Below are positions 39,752 to 49,240 of a stretch of DNA of 64,000 nt, piece by piece. Under the pieces are notes generated by a model, which did not search any database, was not told the origin of the DNA, and saw only the letters and a list, made by a program, of their open reading frames with translations. How positions within the stretch are numbered: position 1 is the stretch's first letter; each line of letters opens with the position of its first letter. Source of the DNA: Nocardiopsis eucommiae (GTDB taxonomy: Bacteria > Actinomycetota > Actinomycetes > Streptosporangiales > Streptosporangiaceae); contig CP074402.1 of NCBI GenBank assembly GCA_018388625.1, forward strand, positions 992,001 to 1,056,000, in the 5' to 3' direction. The translations under genes and the position numbers were made by a program.

Positions 39752-40724
39752 TCAGCGGGTGGCGGGGGACCCCTCCTGCGGAGGCGGGATGTCGCCGGGG
39801 AGTCCGAGCACCACCCCGGCCAGTCTGGCGCCTTCCGCCAGGCAGTCGGGCAGGGGAGCACCGTCCAGCAGGCGGTCGAGGAACCCGGCGGCGAAGGCGT
39901 CCCCGGCCCCGACGGGTTCGACGACCTCCACGCGGGGAGCGGGCTCGAACCAGGTCCGCCCGTCCCGGACGGCGGTGGCGCCCCGGGCGCCCTGCTTGAC
40001 GACGACGAGGCCGGGGCCGTCCGGGCCGGTCAGGAGTTCGACCAGGTGGGGCAGTGACTCGACCCGCCACAGGGACTGGGCCTCGTCCAGGCCGCAGAAC
40101 ACCACGTCGGCGCGGCGGGCCAGGTCCAGCAGGAGGTCGGCGTTGTCCGCGCCGTGCAGCGCGGGGCGGTAGTTCACGTCGAAGCTGCGCACGGTCGTGG
40201 GGGCGCCTGCTCGAACAGCTCCCACACCAGGTCACGCGCCGTGTGGGACAGGACGGCGGTGATCCCGGTCGTGTGCACCAGCCGGGGCCGCCACCGCCAC
40301 ACCTCGGCCGCGTCCGCCGGGCGCAGGGTGGAGGCGGCGGATCCGGCGCGCCAGTAGCGCACGCGCGTGCCCTCGGGGAGGGCTCCTTCATGTAGAGGCC
40401 GGTGGAGCGCGTGCGGTCCTCCCGGACCAGGCACCGCACGCCCGCGTCGGTCAGGCGTTCGCGCACGTGGTGCCCGAACACGTCGTCGCCCAGCGCGCTG
40501 CGCCACGCGACGGCCCGTCCGGCGCGGGCGAGGTGCACCGCGACGTTGGACTCGGCTCCGCCGATCTCGGCGTGGAATCGGGGGGACCCGTTGGAGTGCG
40601 GTTCGGGGATGAGGAGCGCCATCGTCTCGCCCACGCACACCGCGTCGAGTGGAGAGGGGGACGCGTCCTGGGAGCTCGCGGGGGAGGACGGCGCTGGTAC
40701 CTCGATCCGTCGCTGCGTGCTCAC
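39752..40724 (-). CDS. kdgK: PfkB-family sugar kinase, likely 2-keto-3-deoxygluconate kinase, two frame breaks
   Basis: About 324 residues after repair, from GTG 40724. PfkB marks: CVGETMALLIPEPH, EIGGAESNVAVHLARAG (signature 1) and EPVGAGDAFAAGFLDRLL (signature 2, catalytic Asp). It has an unusual ~26-residue N-terminal extension. Breaks near 40380 and 40204 are each explained by one missing G. PfkB includes many sugar kinases; placement with KDPG aldolase makes 2-keto-3-deoxygluconate the likely substrate. It is the first gene of the leftward operon, facing the deacetylase gene across a 132-bp divergent promoter. Confidence 0.85.
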
Positions 40725-40811
40725 TCACGACCTCCGGTTCGTCTGGTGACTGGTCTCACGGGATGTGTTGACCTGCGTCACCGGCGAATGCTATTCAATA
40801 TGTTGTTCACC

Positions 40812-40828
40812 GCGCAACAGTGTTGCGC
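40812..40828. promoter_or_regulatory. Perfect palindrome in the divergent kdgK/deacetylase promoter
   Basis: GCGCAACAGTGTTGCGC at 40812-40828 is a perfect 8+1+8 palindrome, centred about 36 bp before the deacetylase GTG (40857) and 96 bp before kdgK (40724). Related TTG/CAA-rich words (tatgttgttc at 40800, gcagcacaac at 40834) flank it. The AT-rich stretch at 40790-40805 is the likely promoter core. It is the best candidate operator for the IclR regulator of the cluster. Confidence 0.65.
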
Positions 40829-40856
40829 AGTACGCAGCACAACGGAGGTGGCTCGA

Positions 40857-42125
40857 GTGTGGGACCTGTTGTTGCGCGGCGGCCGCGTCATCGACCCGGC
40901 CTCGGGGCGTGACGGGACGGCCGACGTCGCTGTCAGGGCCGGACGGATCGCGGAGGTCGCCGCCGCCCTGCCGGTGGACCGGGCCGCACGGGTCGAGGAC
41001 GTCCACGGGAAGCTGGTGCTCCCCGGTCTGGTGGACGCGCACACCCACGTGCTGCACGGCGCCACGTACTGGGGCGTGGACCCGGAGCCGATCGCCTGGC
41101 GCACCGGCGTCACGACCTGGGTCGACGCGGGTTCCGCCGGTGCCTACGGCCTCGACGGGCTGCGCCGTAGTGTGGCCGAGCCCGCCCCGTTCCGCGTCCG
41201 GGCCCTGGTCAACGTCTCCGGGATCGGGCTGGTCGGACGCACGGGCGAGCACCACGTCCTGGAGAACCTCGACGTCGACGCGGCCGCGGACGTGGTGGCC
41301 CGCCACGGTGACTTCGTCTGCGGCGTCAAGGCGCGCATGGACAGCCACACCGTCGGCGCGCACGGCGTGGAGCCCCTGCGCAGAGCCGCGGAGCTGGCAC
41401 GCCGCCTGGAGCGCCCGCTCATGGTGCACATCGGCTACGGCCCGCCCGACCTCGGTGACATCGCGCCCTTCCTCACCGAGGGAGACGTCGTCACGCACTG
41501 CGCCACCGGGGTCGCCACCGGCCTGGTGGTCGACGGCCGCCCCGCGGACACCCTGCTGCGCCTGCGCGACTCCGGCGTGCTCTTCGACCTGGGGCACGGC
41601 TCCGGCGCCTTCGACTTCGACGTGCTCGAAGCCGAGCTGGCCGCCGGTCTGGTCCCCCTGGTCTCCACCGACCTGCACATCCGGTCCGTGTACGGCCCCG
41701 CCTTCGACCTGCCGACCGTCATGGGCAAGGCCCTGGCCGCCGGAATGGGCCTGACCGACGTGGTCGCCGCCGCCACCCACCGCCCCGCGCGCGCGTTCGG
41801 CCTGCCCGCCGGGACGCTGAGCCCGGGCGCGGACGCCGACATCGCCGTGTTCGACGCCGAGGAGGGGCGCTTCCCCGTCGTCGACGTGCACGGCGGCACC
41901 CGGGAGGCCCCGCTCCGCCTGACCAACACCGCCACCTACGCCCGCGGCCGCCTGCTCACACCGCGAGCCGCCGAGCCGCCCCCGGCGTGGGTACCCCTGA
42001 GCGCCGCCCAGGAACGGGCCGAGGACCACCGTCACCAGCAGGTGCGCTCCGCCGTCCAGCGCCTGGACCGCCCCGAGGACTTCGACGAGCCCTTCCCCCG
42101 CCCAGCCGCCAAGGACCGTGCCTGA
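40857..42125 (+). CDS. COG3964-type amidohydrolase/deacetylase
   Basis: Intact, 422 residues from GTG 40857, preceded by GGAGG. It belongs to the amidohydrolase/deacetylase superfamily that hydrolyses N-acyl (or O-acyl) groups. Metal and catalytic residues: H62 and H64 in DAHTHVLHG, Lys158 in GVKARMD (carboxylated in the family), H191 in MVHIGYG, H214 in VVTHCATG and D272 in STDLH. The WRTGVTTWVDAGSAGAY block is typical of COG3964. Members often sit with KDPG-aldolase or PLP-lyase genes, which suggests N-acyl sugar-acid substrates; I infer N-acetyl-D-glucosaminate deacetylation here. First gene of the rightward operon. Confidence 0.85.
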   Translation: MWDLLLRGGRVIDPASGRDGTADVAVRAGRIAEVAAALPVDRAARVEDVHGKLVLPGLVDAHTHVLHGATYWGVDPEPIAWRTGVTTWVDAGSAGAYGLDGLRRSVAEPAPFRVRALVNVSGIGLVGRTGEHHVLENLDVDAAADVVARHGDFVCGVKARMDSHTVGAHGVEPLRRAAELARRLERPLMVHIGYGPPDLGDIAPFLTEGDVVTHCATGVATGLVVDGRPADTLLRLRDSGVLFDLGHGSGAFDFDVLEAELAAGLVPLVSTDLHIRSVYGPAFDLPTVMGKALAAGMGLTDVVAAATHRPARAFGLPAGTLSPGADADIAVFDAEEGRFPVVDVHGGTREAPLRLTNTATYARGRLLTPRAAEPPPAWVPLSAAQERAEDHRHQQVRSAVQRLDRPEDFDEPFPRPAAKDRA

Positions 42126-42150
42126 GGGCCGGAAACGACGGGAGCGCACC

Positions 42151-43466
42151 TTGACAGAGTCACCTTCGAGACCCCTGCCCACCGACCCCGCCGCCGGACA
42201 CGGGCTCCCCACCGCGCCGTTGGCCGCACTCGACTCCGCGCCGGTGGAGGCGCGGTCCGTGCCGGACGGCCCCACGTCGGTCGACCGGATCCGCGCCGCC
42301 GACCTGCACCTGAGCGACCTCTGGCTGCCCGCCGTTACCCTCGACCGGGCGGCGCTCACGCACAACCTCGACCGGTTCGCCCGCTGGTGCGCCGAACACG
42401 GAGTCGACCTCGCCCCGCACGCCAAGACCACGATGGCCCCCGGCTGTGGTCGGCGCAGCTGGAGCGGGGCGCCTGGGGTCTGACCGCCGCCACCGTCGCC
42501 CAGGCCCGGGTGATGCGCCGCTTCGGCGTGCCCCGGGTCCTGATCGCCAACGAGGTCGTGGAACCGGCCCAGCTGGCCTGGCTGGCCGACGCCCTGGCCG
42601 ACCCCGGGTTCGAGCCGCTCTGCCTGGTGGACTCCGTCGAAGGGGTCCGGATCATGGAGAATGCCCTGGCCGGAGCCGCCCGACCCCTGCCGGTCCTGGT
42701 GGAGCTCGGCGTGGCCGGACGCCGCACGGGAGTCCGGGACCCGGAGCAGGCCCTGGAACTGGCCCGCACGGTCGCCGCCTCAACGCGACTCACCCTCGTG
42801 GGGGTGGAGGCCTTCGAGGGAGTGTTCCCCCAGCGCCGCGACGACGACTCCCCGGACCGCGTGCGCGCCTGGCTCGACCGCCTGTACGACCTCGCCCGCC
42901 GGGCCGACGCGGAGCACCTGTTCGACGAGGCGGCCGAGGTGATCGTCACCGCGGGCGGGAGCAGCTATCCCGACCTGGTCTCCGACGCCCTCGCGGAGCC
43001 ACCCGAGCTGTCGCGCCCGGTCCGCCGAATCGTTCGCTCCGGCTGCTACGTGACCCACGACGACCTGTTCATGGAGCGGGCGTCGCCCCTGCGGTCCGCC
43101 GCCGACGACGACCCCCTGCGCCCCGCGCTGAGCTGCCACGCGCGGGTCCTGTCCCGCCCGGAGCCGGGTCGCGCGCTGCTGGGGGTCGGCAAGCGCGACG
43201 TGTCGTTCGACGTCGACCTGCCCGTTCCGCGCGCGGTGCTGCGCGACGGGGAACGAATCCCCTTGGCGGACGGGGCGCGCGTGGTCGAGCTCAACGACCA
43301 CCACGCGTTCCTCGACCTCAGCGCTCCCGCCGAGGAGGCGGTGCGTGTGGGAGACGTGGTCGAACTCGGGCTCTCCCACGCCTGCACGGTGTTCGACAAG
43401 TGGCCGCTGATCCCCGTGCTCGACGCGGACGGCCGGGTCGTGGACGCCGTTCGCACCCTGTTCTGA
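42151..43466 (+). CDS. Fold-type III PLP enzyme, D-threonine aldolase/D-serine dehydratase-like, one frame break
   Basis: About 438 residues after repair. The PLP lysine is Lys92 in the LAPHAKTTMAP motif, followed by a TIM-barrel body (LIANEVVEPAQLAWLADA, PVLVELGVAGRRTG). The C-terminal SHACTVFDKW motif carries the His and Cys that bind zinc in D-serine dehydratases. D-glucosaminate dehydratase belongs to the same fold, so in this cluster dehydration of D-glucosaminate to 2-keto-3-deoxygluconate is likely, though D-amino acids are possible. I use TTG 42151 (GGGAG upstream); GTG 42118 would add 11 residues and overlap the preceding stop. The break near 42445 is one missing C. N-terminal ~45 residues are an unusual extension. 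Confidence 0.82.
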
Positions 43467-43541
43467 CCACTGCACCACCGCAGCACCGAACTTCAGCACC
43501 GGTCCGGTCGACCACCGGTACCACCCACCCAAGGAGGAAGC

Positions 43542-43925
43542 ATGGCTGAGAAGAAGATCGTCAACACCCCGGACGCCGCACCGCCCGGCGGTCCCTACTC
43601 CCACGCGGTCGTGGCCGGGGACTTCGTGTACCTCGCCGGGGCGACGCCGCACCGCACCGACGGTTCGGTGATCGAGGGCCCGTTCCTGGAGCAGGCGCGC
43701 GCCACGTTCGACAACCTGGCCACCGTGGCGGCGGCCGCGGGGGCGGACCTGTCGGAGGCCGTCCAGGCCCGGGTCTACCTGCGCGACCTGGCGGACTTCC
43801 AGGCGATGAACGGGGTGTTCGCGGAGTACTTCGGGGACAAGGCGCCGGTGCGTACCACCATCCAGGCGGACCTGCCCGGATTCGACATCGAGGTCGACGC
43901 GGTCCTGTACCACCCGGCCAGCTGA
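43542..43925 (+). CDS. RidA family enamine/imine deaminase
   Basis: Intact, 127 residues. RidA proteins hydrolyse the reactive enamine/imine that PLP dehydratases release, freeing the keto acid and ammonia. Catalytic Arg104 is in APVRTTIQADLPG, with the usual start GGPYSHAVVAGDFVYLAG. ATG 43542 follows AAGGAGG. Its place directly after the PLP enzyme fits removal of that intermediate. It is the third gene of the rightward operon. Confidence 0.92.
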   Translation: MAEKKIVNTPDAAPPGGPYSHAVVAGDFVYLAGATPHRTDGSVIEGPFLEQARATFDNLATVAAAAGADLSEAVQARVYLRDLADFQAMNGVFAEYFGDKAPVRTTIQADLPGFDIEVDAVLYHPAS

Positions 43926-44009
43926 TCCCGGGGGCCCCGAGCCCCCGCTCCCACCGTGCGGCCCGGTCCCCGGGTCCGGGCCGCACACTCCGGCCACACC
44001 CGGTCCCCA

Positions 44010-44121
44010 CCCCCGGGCCCCGCCTCTCACACCCGCCGTGCCCACACCCCCGGGCCCCGCCTCTCACACCCGCCACCCCACACTCCGGGGATCACACCCC
44101 CGGGCCCCGCCTCTCACACCC
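44010..44121 (+). repeat. Three copies of a ~24-bp GC-rich direct repeat between ridA and the symporter gene
   Basis: Nearly identical copies start near 44010, 44047 and 44097, each running CCCCCGGGCCCCGCCTCTC followed by ACACCC. The 246-bp gap is otherwise strikingly C-rich on this strand, and no gene is evident. It may be a strain-specific spacer expansion. Confidence 0.75.
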
Positions 44122-44171
44122 CCACCCCAACTCCCCACCACCCCCTCCCCCGTCACCCCTGGAGGTTCGTC

Positions 44172-45660
44172 ATGAGCCAGACCAACGTGATCTACCTGTC
44201 GGCACTGCTCGCCTCGGTGCTGCTGATGATCGCGATCAGTTGGTGGGTCGCCCGGCGCACCAAGGACGGCGAGGACTTCCTTCTCGCCGGACGCGGTCTG
44301 GGCACCCCGTTGGTCATGGGGAGCACCCTGGCCACCCTCGTCGGCACCGGTTCCAGCCTGGGCGCGGTCGGCTTCGCCTACCAGAACGGCTGGGCGGGCG
44401 CCCTGTACGGAGTCGGCGGCGCCGCCGGTGTCTTCCTCCTGCTGTGGCTCTTCGCCGACGTCCGCGAGAAGGGGTTCATGACCTTCCCGGAGGAGATGAG
44501 CTACTACTTCGGCGCCAGCCGCGCGATCAAGGGGTGGTGGCCGTCCTGCTGTTCCTGGCCTCCGTGGGATGGCTGGGCGCGCACATCATGGGCGGGGCCA
44601 TGTACCTCTCCTTCCTCACCGACATGGACCAGAACACGGCCAAGGTGGTCATCGCCCTGGGCTTCGGCGTCTACACGGTCGTCGGCGGCTACCTCGCGGT
44701 GGTGATCACCGACGCCATCCAGGGCACCATCCTCTTCCTCGGCTTCACCATCCTCGCCGTCCTGGCGCTGGTGAGCGTCGGCGGACTCGACGGGATCAGC
44801 GAGGGCTCCTCCGAGGAGGCGCTCTCCCTGTTCGGCTACGAGGCACTGGGCCCGGTGCCCGCCCTCTCCCTCGCCGTGGTCATCGCCGTCGGCGTGCTGG
44901 CCACCCCTCGTACCGCCAGCGGATCTACTCGGCCGTCAACGTGCGGACCGTGCGGCGCAGCTTCGTCCTCGCCGGTGCCCTCTTCGCGGCGTTCTCGATC
45001 CTCCCGGCGATCGCGGGGATGTCGGCCCACACCCTCGAACCCGCCCTCGACAACCCGGACATGGCCTTCCCCTACCTGGTCACCACCCTGTTCCCGGTGT
45101 GGCTGGGCGCGTTCCTGCTGGTCGCCGGGTTGTCGGCCACGATGTCCTCGGGTGACTCGGACGCCATCGTCAGCGTCACCATCCTGGTCCGCGACATCTC
45201 CCAGCTGGTCACGGGCCGGCTTCCCGACCCACGGAACCTGGTCCGTTACTCCCGCTGGGGACTGATCGCCGTGATGGGGCTCGCCCTCGTGTTCTCCCTC
45301 ATGGCCACGACCCTGATCGGGTACATCACCCTGATGATCTCCACGGTGCTCACCGGCCTGCTGGTGGCGTCGCTCCTCGGCAAGTTCTGGCCCCGCGCCA
45401 CCTGGCAGGGCGGGATCGCCGCGATGCTGGGCGGCTCGGTGGCGGCGCTGGTCGTCAACAACGTCGCCTCGTTCACCGCCTTCTGGGGCAACGCCGTGAT
45501 CCCGTCGCTGGCGGTGGCCCTGGTCGCCGGGGTGGTCGTCAGCCTGGTCACCCCGAGGACCGCCATCTCCAAGGAGGAGGCGCTGCGACGCCTGACCGAG
45601 GAGCGCTCCGCCCTCGAGGTCGGCGCCAAGCTGCGGGGCGGCTCCGACCAGGACGCCTGA
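44172..45660 (+). CDS. Sodium:solute symporter (SSS/SLC5 family), two frame breaks
   Basis: About 496 residues after repair, from ATG 44172 with GGAGG upstream. It has about 13 membrane helices. Family blocks are RTKDGEDFLLAGRGLGTPLV, FMTFPEEMSYYFG, VVGGYLAVVITDAIQG and GLSATMSSGDSDAIVS. It should import a small organic anion with Na+; the operon suggests an aldonic amino acid. Breaks near 44534 (one G missing in gggg) and 44907 (one C missing in ccccc). It is the last gene of the rightward operon and is followed by a strong terminator. Confidence 0.88.
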
Positions 45661-45676
45661 CCCGGGACCGGAACCA

Positions 45677-45712
45677 CGAGGGGCCACCACCGCACCCGGT
45701 GGTGGCCCCTCG
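45677..45712. terminator. Strong bidirectional hairpin terminator
   Basis: A perfect 16-bp stem (45677-45692 with 45697-45712) with the tetraloop CACC lies between the convergent symporter (stop 45660) and DUF58 (stop 45726) genes. It should serve both. Confidence 0.85.
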
Positions 45713-45725
45713 CGTTCGTTCCGTC

Positions 45726-47023
45726 CTACAGCCGTCCCTGGGCCTTCAGGTTGATGTAGGCGTCCGCGAGCGCCGGAGCGATCTGCTCGGGGCTCGCGTC
45801 CACCACCTCGGCGCCCATCCGGCGCAGTTCCCTGCTGATCCGGTGCCGCTCGCTCAGCGTCCGTTCGGCCGACGCCGCCCGGTACAGGGCCTCCGGCCCA
45901 CCCCTCCCGGCCGCCATCTCCTCCACCTCGGGGTCCCTGACCCCCGCCACCAGCAGCAGGTGGTGTGTCGAGAGCAGCGGCAGCTTCGGCAGCAGGCCCT
46001 CCTCCAGCGAGGTGGCGTTGAGGTCGGTGAGCAGCACGACCAGCTTGCGCGACCGCCCCTGGGTGAGCACGGAGCTCACCAGGGCCGCCGGGTCCGACTC
46101 CACGAGTGTGGCCTCCAGCGTGGCCATGGCCTCCACCACCCGGTTGACCTGGCTGCCCTTGCCCGAGGCCCGGACCTGGGCACGCACGGAACGGTCATGG
46201 GCCATGAAGTCCACCCGGTCGCCCGCCTTGCCCGCGAGCGCGGTCAGCAGCAGAGCGGCGTCCATCGCGTGGTCCAGTCGGGGAGTGTCGCCGACCCGAC
46301 CGGCCGAGGTGCGGCCGGTGTCCAGCACGATGAGGATGCGCCGGTCCCGCTCGGGGCGCCACGTCCGCACGACCACGCCGTCGTTGCGGGCTGTCGCCCG
46401 CCAGTCGATGGAGCGCACGTCGTCACCGGGCACGTAGTCGCGCAGGGAGTCGAACTCGCTGCCCTGCCCGCGCACCATCGCCGTGTGCTGACCCTCCAGC
46501 TCACGCAGCCGGGACAGCTTGCCGGGAAGGTGCCTGCGGCTGTGGAAGGGCGGCAGGGCGCGCACGGTCCAGGGGGCCGTGAGCGTGCGCTGACGCCCGG
46601 CCAGTCCCAGGGGTCCGACACTGCGCACCGTCACCCCGGCGGCACGGGCGTCGCCCCGGCGCGTGGGGGTGAGCACGGTCCGTACCCGACGCCGTTCCCC
46701 CGGTCCCACCAGCAGCGGTTGGGCCCGGGGGAGGCGTGCGCGCTCGGGGGCCAGGCGTCGCGCACCCGGCCGCGCAGCCGCCGCCGGGTCGGGTTGGCCA
46801 CCGTCACGCACACCTCGGCCGTCTCGCCCAGGCGCAGCGTGGTGTCGCCCTCGCGGGACAGCCGGAGCCGCCTCGGAGAGGTCGCCAACAGCGCGTCCAG
46901 CGCGACCAGCAGCACCACGAGACCGACGGAGACGAAGGTGACGATCCCGCCGATGTCCCCGGAGACCGCCACGGCGGCCACCGCCACCAGTGCCAGGAGC
47001 GAGGCCCGGCCGGTGACCACCAT
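45726..47023 (-). CDS. DUF58 family protein (vWA-like), one frame break
   Basis: About 432 residues after repair from ATG 47023, overlapping the moxR stop. Two N-terminal membrane helices (ALVAVAAVAVSGDI, VSVGLVVLLVALDALL) are followed by a beta domain. The DUF58 core is SEFDSLRDYVPGDDVRSIDWRATARN, then a vWA-like fold with ILIVLDTGRTSAGRVG (degenerate MIDAS). The break near 46725 is one missing C (aaccg read for aacccg). DUF58 proteins work with MoxR ATPases, probably in cell-envelope assembly or metal insertion. Last gene of the leftward operon. Confidence 0.88.
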
Positions 47024-48006
47024 CAGCGCGGCACCGGGACGGAGGCCAGCACACCGTCGAGCACACCGTCGGCGGTGGCACCCTCCAGCTCCGCCTCCGG
47101 CCGCAGTCCGATCCGGTGCCGGAGCGTGCCCTTGGCCAGGGCCTTCACGTCGTCAGGGGTCACGTAGTCGCGACCGGACAGCCACGCCCACGCCCGGCTG
47201 GTGCGCAGCAGGGCCGTCGCGCCGCGCGGGGAGGCGCCCAGCTGGAGGGACGCGGAGTAGCGGGTGGCGCGGCACAGGTCCACGATGTAGCCGAGGACCT
47301 CGGGCGCGATCCGCACCTGGGCCACGGACGCGCGCGCCGCGTGCAGCTCGGCGGCCCCGGCCACGGCGGTCACGCCCGCCGCGTCCAGGTCGCTGGGGTC
47401 GAACCCGGCGGCGTGTCGGCCCAGCATGGCGACCTCGGCGTTGCGCTCCGGCAGCGGGACCGTCACCTTGAGCAGGAACCGGTCCAGCTGGGCCTCGGGC
47501 AGCGGATAGGTCCCCTCGTACTCGACCGGGTTCTGGGTGGCCGCGACCATGAACGGGTCCGGCAGCGCGACGGGCCGCCCCTCCACGGTGACCTGGCGCT
47601 CCTCCATGGCCTCCAGCAGGGAGGCCTGGGTCTTGGGCGGGGTCCGGTTGATCTCGTCGGCCAACAGCAGGTTGGTGAAGACCGGGCCCTTCATGAACTC
47701 GAACTTCGCCGTGTGCTGGTCGTAGACGAGCGAACCCGTCACGTCGCCCGGCATCAGGTCCGGGGTGAACTGCACCCGCTTGTGGTCCAGTGACAGGGCC
47801 TGCGAGACCGTGCGCACCAGCAGCGTCTTGGCGACACCCGGCACGCCCTCCAGCAGTACGTGGCCACGGCACAGCAGTGCCACGACCAGCCCGGTCACCG
47901 TCTCGTCCTGGCCCACGACCGCCTTGGCCACCTCGCGGCGCAGAGCGGTCAGCGCCGCCCGGGCCTCGTCGGCGGAGGGCAGTGCCTCGGGTGTGAAGGC
48001 GCTCAC
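47023..48006 (-). CDS. MoxR-family AAA+ ATPase
   Basis: Intact, 327 residues from GTG 48006. Walker A is LLEGVPGVAKTLLVRT; Walker B is LLLADEINRTPPKTQASLLEAMEE-like, with the acidic pair in DEI; sensor 1 is ATQNPVEYEGTYPLPEAQLDRF and sensor 2 AGASPRGATALLR-type. MoxR ATPases act as chaperones with vWA/DUF58 partners, here the next gene, which it overlaps by four bases (ATGA). Confidence 0.95.
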   Translation of the reverse strand: MSAFTPEALPSADEARAALTALRREVAKAVVGQDETVTGLVVALLCRGHVLLEGVPGVAKTLLVRTVSQALSLDHKRVQFTPDLMPGDVTGSLVYDQHTAKFEFMKGPVFTNLLLADEINRTPPKTQASLLEAMEERQVTVEGRPVALPDPFMVAATQNPVEYEGTYPLPEAQLDRFLLKVTVPLPERNAEVAMLGRHAAGFDPSDLDAAGVTAVAGAAELHAARASVAQVRIAPEVLGYIVDLCRATRYSASLQLGASPRGATALLRTSRAWAWLSGRDYVTPDDVKALAKGTLRHRIGLRPEAELEGATADGVLDGVLASVPVPR

Positions 48007-48070
48007 GTGCCGTCTACCTCTCTCGATACCTCAGTGGTCTGTTCTCGTCCGGGGGACGGTGGCGCGGGGC

Positions 48071-49240
48071 TCACCGCAGGTCCTCGGAGAGTCGGTCAAG
48101 CTCCTCGGACAGCCGCAGCATCGCGGCGTCGTCCGCCGTGTACGGGTCCGGCTGGGCCGGGTACAGCAACGGCGCCACGGCCTGGGGATCGGCCCCGCTC
48201 CGCTCGGCCACGGCCGCCACCACGGCGTCCGGACCGGCGTCCGGGTTCAGGCCCAGCCGGGGCACCGACCGTTCCAGGAACCCCTCGCGCAGCGCGGCGC
48301 CCACGCGGTCGCGCGCCTGCCGGGACTGGTACAGCCCGGCGCGGCCTTCGGTGGTCTCGGCGGCCCGGACCACGACCGGAAGCGCCTCGGGGACCAGCGC
48401 GCCCATCCGCCGACCGCGCCAGAGGGCGAACAGCAGCAGGGCCAGTGCCAGCGGGACCAGCGACCAGCGCAGGCCCGGCGGGACCAGGTCCCAGGGGCTC
48501 GCGCTCCCGACCTCCTGCGGCGGGTCCGGCCGCAGCCACACCACGTGCTCCGCGTCGATCAGGTTGAGCATCAGCGCCGCGTTGCCCGCCGCGTCGAGGT
48601 CGCGGTTGGTGAGCGGGGCCCCGGTGCCGAGGACCGTCGTCGTGGATCCGTCGGACCGGGCCACCTGGAGCACCGAGAAGCCGTCACCGGAGGGGTAGCA
48701 GCCCAGGGCCTCCACCCCGGGTTCCGCCGAGTACACCTCACCGGCGACCTCGGCGTCGCCCGCGAGGGCGGCGTCGGGGAGCGCGCAGTCGGGTGCCTGG
48801 GCGCGGTCGTCGTGGGCCCGCCCGGTCACGTCCGCGCCGGGCGCGAAGGTGGTGAGGGAACGCAGCGACGGCTGCACGAGGAAGGTGTCGGTCTCCAACC
48901 CCGCGAGCGTGTCCAGCTCCTCGGGGAGCAGCCGGTGGTCGAGCATGAGCAGCAGGAGGGTGTCGCCCCCGGACCGTTCCACGGCCCGGACGGCCTCGGG
49001 CGAGGTGCGGGCGACGGTGACGTCGGAGTCCTCGCCCAGCAGCCGCGCCAGCGCGCGCGAACCGTGGGGTTCGGGGCTGCCGGGCTCCAGGTAACCGGAG
49101 GGGAACTGTTCCTCGCCCAGCGACAGCAGGACCGCCGCCACGACCAGCACGGTGATGACGGCGAGCGGCATCCTCCCGGCACGCCACAGGCGTCCGGGGG
49201 TCGATCGCGGAGGGACCGGTCCCGGTGCGGTGGTCGTCAT
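48071..49240 (-). CDS. DUF4350 domain membrane protein
   Basis: Intact, 389 residues from ATG 49240, overlapping the DUF4129 stop by four bases. One N-terminal helix (MPLAVITVLVVAAVLLSLG) leads to an extracellular DUF4350 domain (GSRALARLLGEDSDVTVARTS, LLLLMLDHRLLPEELDTL). A second helix (SLVPLALALLLFALWRG) then returns to a cytoplasmic tail with helical repeats. DUF4350 is a regular member of DUF58/MoxR operons; its biochemical role is unknown. Confidence 0.85.
   Translation of the reverse strand: MTTTAPGPVPPRSTPGRLWRAGRMPLAVITVLVVAAVLLSLGEEQFPSGYLEPGSPEPHGSRALARLLGEDSDVTVARTSPEAVRAVERSGGDTLLLLMLDHRLLPEELDTLAGLETDTFLVQPSLRSLTTFAPGADVTGRAHDDRAQAPDCALPDAALAGDAEVAGEVYSAEPGVEALGCYPSGDGFSVLQVARSDGSTTTVLGTGAPLTNRDLDAAGNAALMLNLIDAEHVVWLRPDPPQEVGSASPWDLVPPGLRWSLVPLALALLLFALWRGRRMGALVPEALPVVVRAAETTEGRAGLYQSRQARDRVGAALREGFLERSVPRLGLNPDAGPDAVVAAVAERSGADPQAVAPLLYPAQPDPYTADDAAMLRLSEELDRLSEDLR

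Noticed and set aside
36002..45725. Mobile element at the accessory segment edges
   Set aside because: No transposase, integrase, terminal repeats, target-site duplications or tRNA gene found.
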